Shown here: one piece after another, positions 41,919 to 44,912 of the stretch
Numbering within the stretch: position 1 is the stretch's first letter
Layout: every line of letters starts with the position of its first letter
Origin: Bacillota bacterium
GTDB taxonomy: Bacteria > Bacillota_I > Bacilli_A > RFN20 > CAG-826
Direction of reading: 5' to 3'
NCBI GenBank assembly: GCA_030537155.1
Contig: JAUNOH010000003.1
Span: 63,847 to 108,758 of the forward strand
DNA: 44,912 bases
Notes under the pieces: generated by a model
What the model was told of the DNA's origin: nothing
The model's database searches: none
The model's input: the letters and a program-made list of their open reading frames with translations, nothing else
Translations under genes and position numbers: made by a program

Positions 41919-42122
41919 CAATTTTAAGGAAAATCGGTTTTGAACACCCCGCCATCGAATCTTTTCAAATTCGTTATCTACTATTTTTATACTTGTTTTC
42001 CACTATTTATAAAAATTGCTTTCTAAGGTCAAACAGATGGCCGCAATCTTAGAAATAAGCACCGGGTCCACCAAGATAATTTGAAAAATCGTGAAGACCT
42101 TGTTCAAATATTTTTTGCGGAA
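41919..42122. other. Non-coding, AT-rich stretch with 11-bp phased repeats
   Basis: No credible gene is seen. Three units with an 11-bp period start at 41980, 41991 and 42002 (ACTATTTTTAT, ACTTGTTTTCC, ACTATTTATAA). They match the tandem repeat in the fic promoter at 44876-44899. Short open frames on both strands have no gene-like start. Base composition is clearly richer in A+T than in the flanking genes. Confidence 0.5.
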
Positions 42123-42148
42123 AGAAAAAGACGCCCGTGAGGGGCGTC
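42123..42148 (-). terminator. Rho-independent terminator of degV copy 2
   Basis: GACGCCC and GGGCGTC form a perfect 7-bp stem with a 5-nt loop, followed on the minus strand by TTTTTCTTT. It lies 15 bp after the degV stop. Confidence 0.88.
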
Positions 42149-42163
42149 TCATTCAGTCTTTAA

Positions 42164-43006
42164 TCAGATGTCGTAGAAGAACATGAAGCCGGCGGCATTC
42201 GGGCCGGAGTGATAGGAATTGATGGGGCTGGCCTTGAAGAGATAGACCTGCTCGAAGCCGAAATCCTTGGCGGTCTTCTCGACGTCCTTCAATAGCTCCG
42301 GAGTCGCCGAGGCGTAATTGAAGAAGCACATCTTCTTATCGATGTTGGGGTAGTCCTTAAGCAAATCCTTGATGTAGTCGATCATGCACTTATGGTACTT
42401 GCCGCGATACTTCTTCCCGGTTGTGAACTTGCCTTCATCATCGGCGAGGATGACGGGGTGGAGCTTGAGCACATTGGCCCCGAAGGCGGCCAGCTTGGAG
42501 CACCTGCCACCCTTATAGAGGAAGAAGAGGGTATCGATGAGGAAGCTGCCCTCGGTGTGGGCTTTCCTCTCCTCCACCGCTTTGCAGATCTCCTCGAAGC
42601 TCTTGCCCTGGGCGATGAGCTCCTTGGCATATAGGAGGAGCATGGCGATCTTGCCGGAGGTGAAGCGACTATCGACGACATAGATATCGGGGTCCCCATT
42701 CGCGGCGGCCACGGCGTTGGGATAGCCGGAGGAGATGCCGGAGGAGATGGTGATGTGGATGATCTTGTCGTAGGTCTTCTTCAATTCGGCGAAGTGCTTG
42801 GCGCATTCATCGATGTTGACGGCCGAGGTATGGCAGAGGTTGCCAGTCTGGTTGGTGTACTCCCAGCATTCCTCATTGGTGATCTGGTCACCCCTAAACT
42901 GCTCCCCGCCCTTCTCGACGTGGAAATGGCAGGTATGGATGCCCCATTTGGTCAGATATTCTGGGGTTAAATCGACGGTATCTTCGGCGCTCAATGCGAT
43001 TTTCAT
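42164..43006 (-). CDS. DegV family fatty-acid-binding protein (FakB-like), copy 2
   Basis: This 280-residue paralogue of the DegV at 30.2 kb shares LCHTSAVNIDECAKHF, HITISSGISSGYPNA, FLYKGGRCSKLAA, GKKYRGKYHKCMIDYI and the C-terminal YHSGPNAAGF. Both copies have TSAVN in place of the usual TSxPS, so they form one sub-type. Several FakB copies with different fatty acid preference are common in Firmicutes. It is a single-gene unit with AGGAG before the ATG, a good promoter and a terminator. Confidence 0.9.
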   Translation of the reverse strand: MKIALSAEDTVDLTPEYLTKWGIHTCHFHVEKGGEQFRGDQITNEECWEYTNQTGNLCHTSAVNIDECAKHFAELKKTYDKIIHITISSGISSGYPNAVAAANGDPDIYVVDSRFTSGKIAMLLLYAKELIAQGKSFEEICKAVEERKAHTEGSFLIDTLFFLYKGGRCSKLAAFGANVLKLHPVILADDEGKFTTGKKYRGKYHKCMIDYIKDLLKDYPNIDKKMCFFNYASATPELLKDVEKTAKDFGFEQVYLFKASPINSYHSGPNAAGFMFFYDI

Positions 43007-43034
43007 GAGATGTGCTCCTATCTAATTCGCCAAT

Positions 43035-43063
43035 AATATATCTAGTTTCGTTAACTAGGTCAA
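43035..43063 (-). promoter_or_regulatory. Promoter of degV copy 2 with an operator-like repeat in the spacer
   Basis: On the minus strand TTGACC, exactly 17 nt, TATATT, the best promoter in the window. The spacer is almost filled by the inverted repeat CTAGTT-TCGTT-AACTAG (43042-43058), so a bound protein would block RNA polymerase directly. Confidence 0.7.
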
Positions 43064-43068
43064 TGTTC

Positions 43069-43097
43069 GTGCGCGCGTAGGTGAAAACATTTATAAT
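43069..43097 (+). promoter_or_regulatory. Promoter of the Nudix gene
   Basis: GTGCGC, 17 nt, perfect TATAAT (43092-43097). The -10 ends 7 nt before the ATG at 43105, so the mRNA would start at the ATG. It is divergent from and directly next to the degV promoter, so both may answer to the same repeat. Confidence 0.55.
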
Positions 43098-43104
43098 CCA
43101 AGGC

Positions 43105-43722
43105 ATGGAATGGTTATTGAAAGACGTCATTCAGGAGACTGACCACCCCTTTTTGAATTTCTACACTTTGGTCTATGAGGTCATCGGCGATGACATGAAG
43201 ATAAAGCCCTACCGCTACTTCATGGCCAGCCGGAACAGCAAAGACGAGCTATTGGCCAAAACCCACGATTACTCCAGGCCCAGCGGCGTCCTAATGGCCC
43301 TCTACTACGAGGATCCGGAAAGCAAGGAAATCAGCATCATGATGACCCGTCAGTTCCGACCCCCGATGGGCGATTACATGACTTCGGTCCCGGCCGGATT
43401 ATTGGATCCGGAGGACGAGGATGAATTTGAGGCGGCCGAAAGGGAGGCCTACGAGGAGGCCGGGGTCGAGATAAGCGACATCGAATTGCTTTGCCCGCCC
43501 GGGGCCACCTCCAGCGGCTTCTCCGACGAGATGAATTCGGTGGTCTTAGCCAGAATCAGCCGGATACTTAATCAAAACGAACTTGAGGAATTCGAGGATT
43601 TATCCTCGGGTTTGGTTCCCCTTAGCAAGGTCAGGGAGATGATGAAGGATACGGAGAAATATAAGATCCCGCTTCATATCAGGCTCCTGTTACTTTATCT
43701 ATTGGAACGTTTTAAGGCCTAA
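43105..43722 (+). CDS. Nudix hydrolase, ADP-ribose pyrophosphatase-like
   Basis: This 205-residue protein has the Nudix box in SVPAGLLDPEDEDEFEAAE followed by REAYEEAGVEI. It carries the REUxEExGU core with one extra residue between Gly and the first Glu. The order (MMTRQFRPPMGDYMTSVPAGL before the box) fits ADP-ribose or related nucleoside-diphosphate pyrophosphatases. The frame is open 8 codons upstream (GTG), but those hold the -10 box, so I start at MEWLLK. Its last 11 bp overlap the fic gene tail to tail, and no terminator separates them. Confidence 0.88.
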   Translation: MEWLLKDVIQETDHPFLNFYTLVYEVIGDDMKIKPYRYFMASRNSKDELLAKTHDYSRPSGVLMALYYEDPESKEISIMMTRQFRPPMGDYMTSVPAGLLDPEDEDEFEAAEREAYEEAGVEISDIELLCPPGATSSGFSDEMNSVVLARISRILNQNELEEFEDLSSGLVPLSKVREMMKDTEKYKIPLHIRLLLLYLLERFKA

Positions 43723-44836
43723 TAGGGCTGCTCTTCTTTTTCAGCATTTCAACAAGGGTCTTTTTGTTTTCCAACGCAAAATCGCTCAGACGATATGACG
43801 TAATCCTCTCTTTGACCAAAACAGGGATGAGGAAGCCGGCTGACACCAATTTCGCCGAATGGTTTATGATGGTCTTGTTGTTGACACTTAAAAGACGGGC
43901 CATTTCGGCCGGCTTATACGAGGCATACCCGCCAGCCAATAAGTTCAAAAGAAACCCACTCTCGCTTTTGTTGAGAAAAGATATTGGGGCCGAAATCGAT
44001 TCGTCGGAGCTGGAATTGGAGACATCCACCACCTTACTTGAATATAGTTCCACCATACGTAGGAAATAATCGATCCATATCTCTGGATGTGGCGGGTTGT
44101 CCCGGCCATCATAATAGAGGGCAGGTAGCCCCATTTGCAGCGACTTGTAATATTCGTCGACATCGTAGGCGAAATACTCATCAAGTGAACCAATGCCGAG
44201 GAAATCGTAACCATAATAGTCGAGGATGTAGCCCGACATAAGCCTCGCCGTGCGACCGTTTCCATCCTCAAACGGATGAATTGTGACCAGCTGATAATGA
44301 ACAACGCCCGCTTTTATTAAGGGGTGGTCGTCGCTCTTGTTGACATAGGAAACAAGTTCATCGAGCAAAGCCGGCACATCGCTATGTTCGGGCGGAATAT
44401 AGTCTGGTCTGCCGCTGGCAGAATCATAAACCGCAAACAGGACCCCTGGCGGCATCGGCCCGCGTAAACCAATTTTCTCCGGCGAAGCCCCTTTCTCCAC
44501 CAAGGCCTGGGTATCAAGGATGAGTTGCTTGGAAAACGGGGCTTTCTTCTTAAGGCTCTCAGACAGAAAACCAAGCGCAAGAAAATAATTCCTAATCTCG
44601 ATTTCCGGCTTAAGGAAATGGCGATGACCGTCTTTCTCCAGCAAGGCCGAGACCTGTTCCTCGCTCAGAGGATTGCCCTCGATGCGGTTGGAAGCATAGG
44701 CACTTTTCTTTTTGGAGTTTTTTCGTAATCTGTTGATAACGGATGGCGCGATTTTTGAGCCCCAAAGGGAATGTCGGTTGGACTCAATGGCGATTATCCG
44801 CCTTAATATATCGTTCGAAATTGTGATTTTTATCAT
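43712..44836 (-). CDS. Fic family protein (class II, with C-terminal winged helix)
   Basis: Fic enzymes transfer AMP or another nucleotide to target proteins. The 374-residue protein has the catalytic motif HPFEDGNGRTAR (about residues 192-203, HPFxxGNGR intact). An N-terminal inhibitory helix carries SNRIEGN ([S/T]xxxE[G/N], about 50-56), so it is self-inhibited class II. The C-terminal ~70 residues look like a winged helix-turn-helix (MARLLSVNNKTIINHSAKLVSAGFLIPV), suggesting control of its own gene. Codon use is more AT-rich than in the neighbouring core genes. Toxin-antitoxin or housekeeping role cannot be told; no separate antitoxin gene is seen. Confidence 0.92.
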   Translation of the reverse strand: MIKITISNDILRRIIAIESNRHSLWGSKIAPSVINRLRKNSKKKSAYASNRIEGNPLSEEQVSALLEKDGHRHFLKPEIEIRNYFLALGFLSESLKKKAPFSKQLILDTQALVEKGASPEKIGLRGPMPPGVLFAVYDSASGRPDYIPPEHSDVPALLDELVSYVNKSDDHPLIKAGVVHYQLVTIHPFEDGNGRTARLMSGYILDYYGYDFLGIGSLDEYFAYDVDEYYKSLQMGLPALYYDGRDNPPHPEIWIDYFLRMVELYSSKVVDVSNSSSDESISAPISFLNKSESGFLLNLLAGGYASYKPAEMARLLSVNNKTIINHSAKLVSAGFLIPVLVKERITSYRLSDFALENKKTLVEMLKKKSSPIRP

Positions 44837-44852
44837 GCGGTTTTCTAAGTAA

Positions 44853-44899
44853 ATTATATTGAAAATTCCATTAAATTTCCACTATTTTTCCACTATTTT
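44853..44899 (-). promoter_or_regulatory. fic promoter with tandem 11-bp repeats
   Basis: On the minus strand TGGAAA (-35), 17 nt, perfect TATAAT (44853-44858). The -35 lies inside the first of two identical 13-mers TTTCCACTATTTT on the plus strand (44876-44888 and 44887-44899), 11 bp apart, one helical turn. A third weak copy (ATTAAATTTCC) precedes in the same register. A dimeric or oligomeric regulator, possibly the Fic winged helix itself, is a likely binder. Confidence 0.55.
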
Positions 44900-44912
44900 A
44901 AAAGGGCGGTTT

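Noticed and set aside
42040-42122. Minus-strand frame reading LVDPVLISKIAAICLTLESN
   Set aside because: It overlaps the trailing side of the degV terminator, has no normal start codon or ribosome binding site and no family likeness.

Overview
The window reads as a chromosomal segment from a low-complexity, host-associated Bacilli/Mollicutes-type bacterium with a fairly high G+C content. The orders rimP-nusA-ylxR-ylxQ-infB-rbfA and truB-ribF, a class II (Firmicutes-type) galT, two DegV/FakB-like proteins, an RNase J paralogue and a SpoIIIE/FtsK translocase all point to Firmicutes. TGA is used as a stop codon and Trp is coded by TGG, so the code is standard. The long acidic tail on NusA recalls Mollicutes. 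I cannot name the species; an uncultured gut lineage near Erysipelotrichia/Acholeplasmatales is my inference. No CRISPR array, transposase, prophage module or rRNA is visible.

Layout. 1-1.2 kb: start of a minus-strand MFS sugar transporter cut by the window edge. 1.2-11.3 kb: one minus-strand run, in transcription order a GlpA-like FAD dehydrogenase, an FAD/NAD(P) oxidoreductase and a DUF1667 protein, then an RNase J paralogue with missing metal ligands, FtsK/SpoIIIE, a type I pullulanase and a small OB-fold-like protein. 11.4-14.1 kb: a lipoprotein, divergent from a spermidine-synthase-like protein plus a MmcQ/YjbR protein. 14.1-16.9 kb: rpsO and pnp. 16.9-18.2 kb: an unknown membrane protein divergent from typA. 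18.2-23 kb: typA, ribF/truB and a TtcA-like enzyme with an unusual C-terminal domain, which shares a symmetrical 27-bp promoter with truB. 23-28.1 kb: the translation-factor operon rimP-nusA-ylxR-ylxQ-infB-rbfA behind a terminator-like leader hairpin. 28.1-31.1 kb: degV, a phosphoesterase lipoprotein and a membrane protein. 31.3-31.6 kb: a tRNA-Thr(GGU) with its own promoter and a repeat-bearing 3' flank. 31.6-41.7 kb: a long minus-strand run cls, iron alcohol dehydrogenase, galM, galT, galK, a YwaF-like membrane protein, malQ and rimO. 41.7-42.2 kb: an AT-richer gap with inverted repeats, a possible small ORF and 11-bp phased repeats. 42.2-44.9 kb: a second degV, a Nudix hydrolase and a Fic protein.

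How it works together. Carbohydrate genes (MFS transporter, pullulanase, MalQ, GalM-GalT-GalK) suggest uptake and breakdown of alpha-glucans and galactose into glucose phosphates. The core RNA genes (pnp, rpsO, typA, truB, ttcA-like, rimO, nusA operon, RNase J) cover translation, RNA decay and tRNA/ribosome modification.

The most notable signals are regulatory. Several operon-first genes have a clear -10 box only 5-9 nt before the ATG and no Shine-Dalgarno, which predicts leaderless mRNAs, while genes inside operons usually have Shine-Dalgarno sequences. The truB/ttcA pair takes this to the limit, with two abutting, mirror-image TATAAT boxes. Other signals are a probable NusA attenuator, a possible S15 leader, an operator-like palindrome inside a degV promoter, and helically phased repeats shared by the fic promoter and the 42-kb gap.
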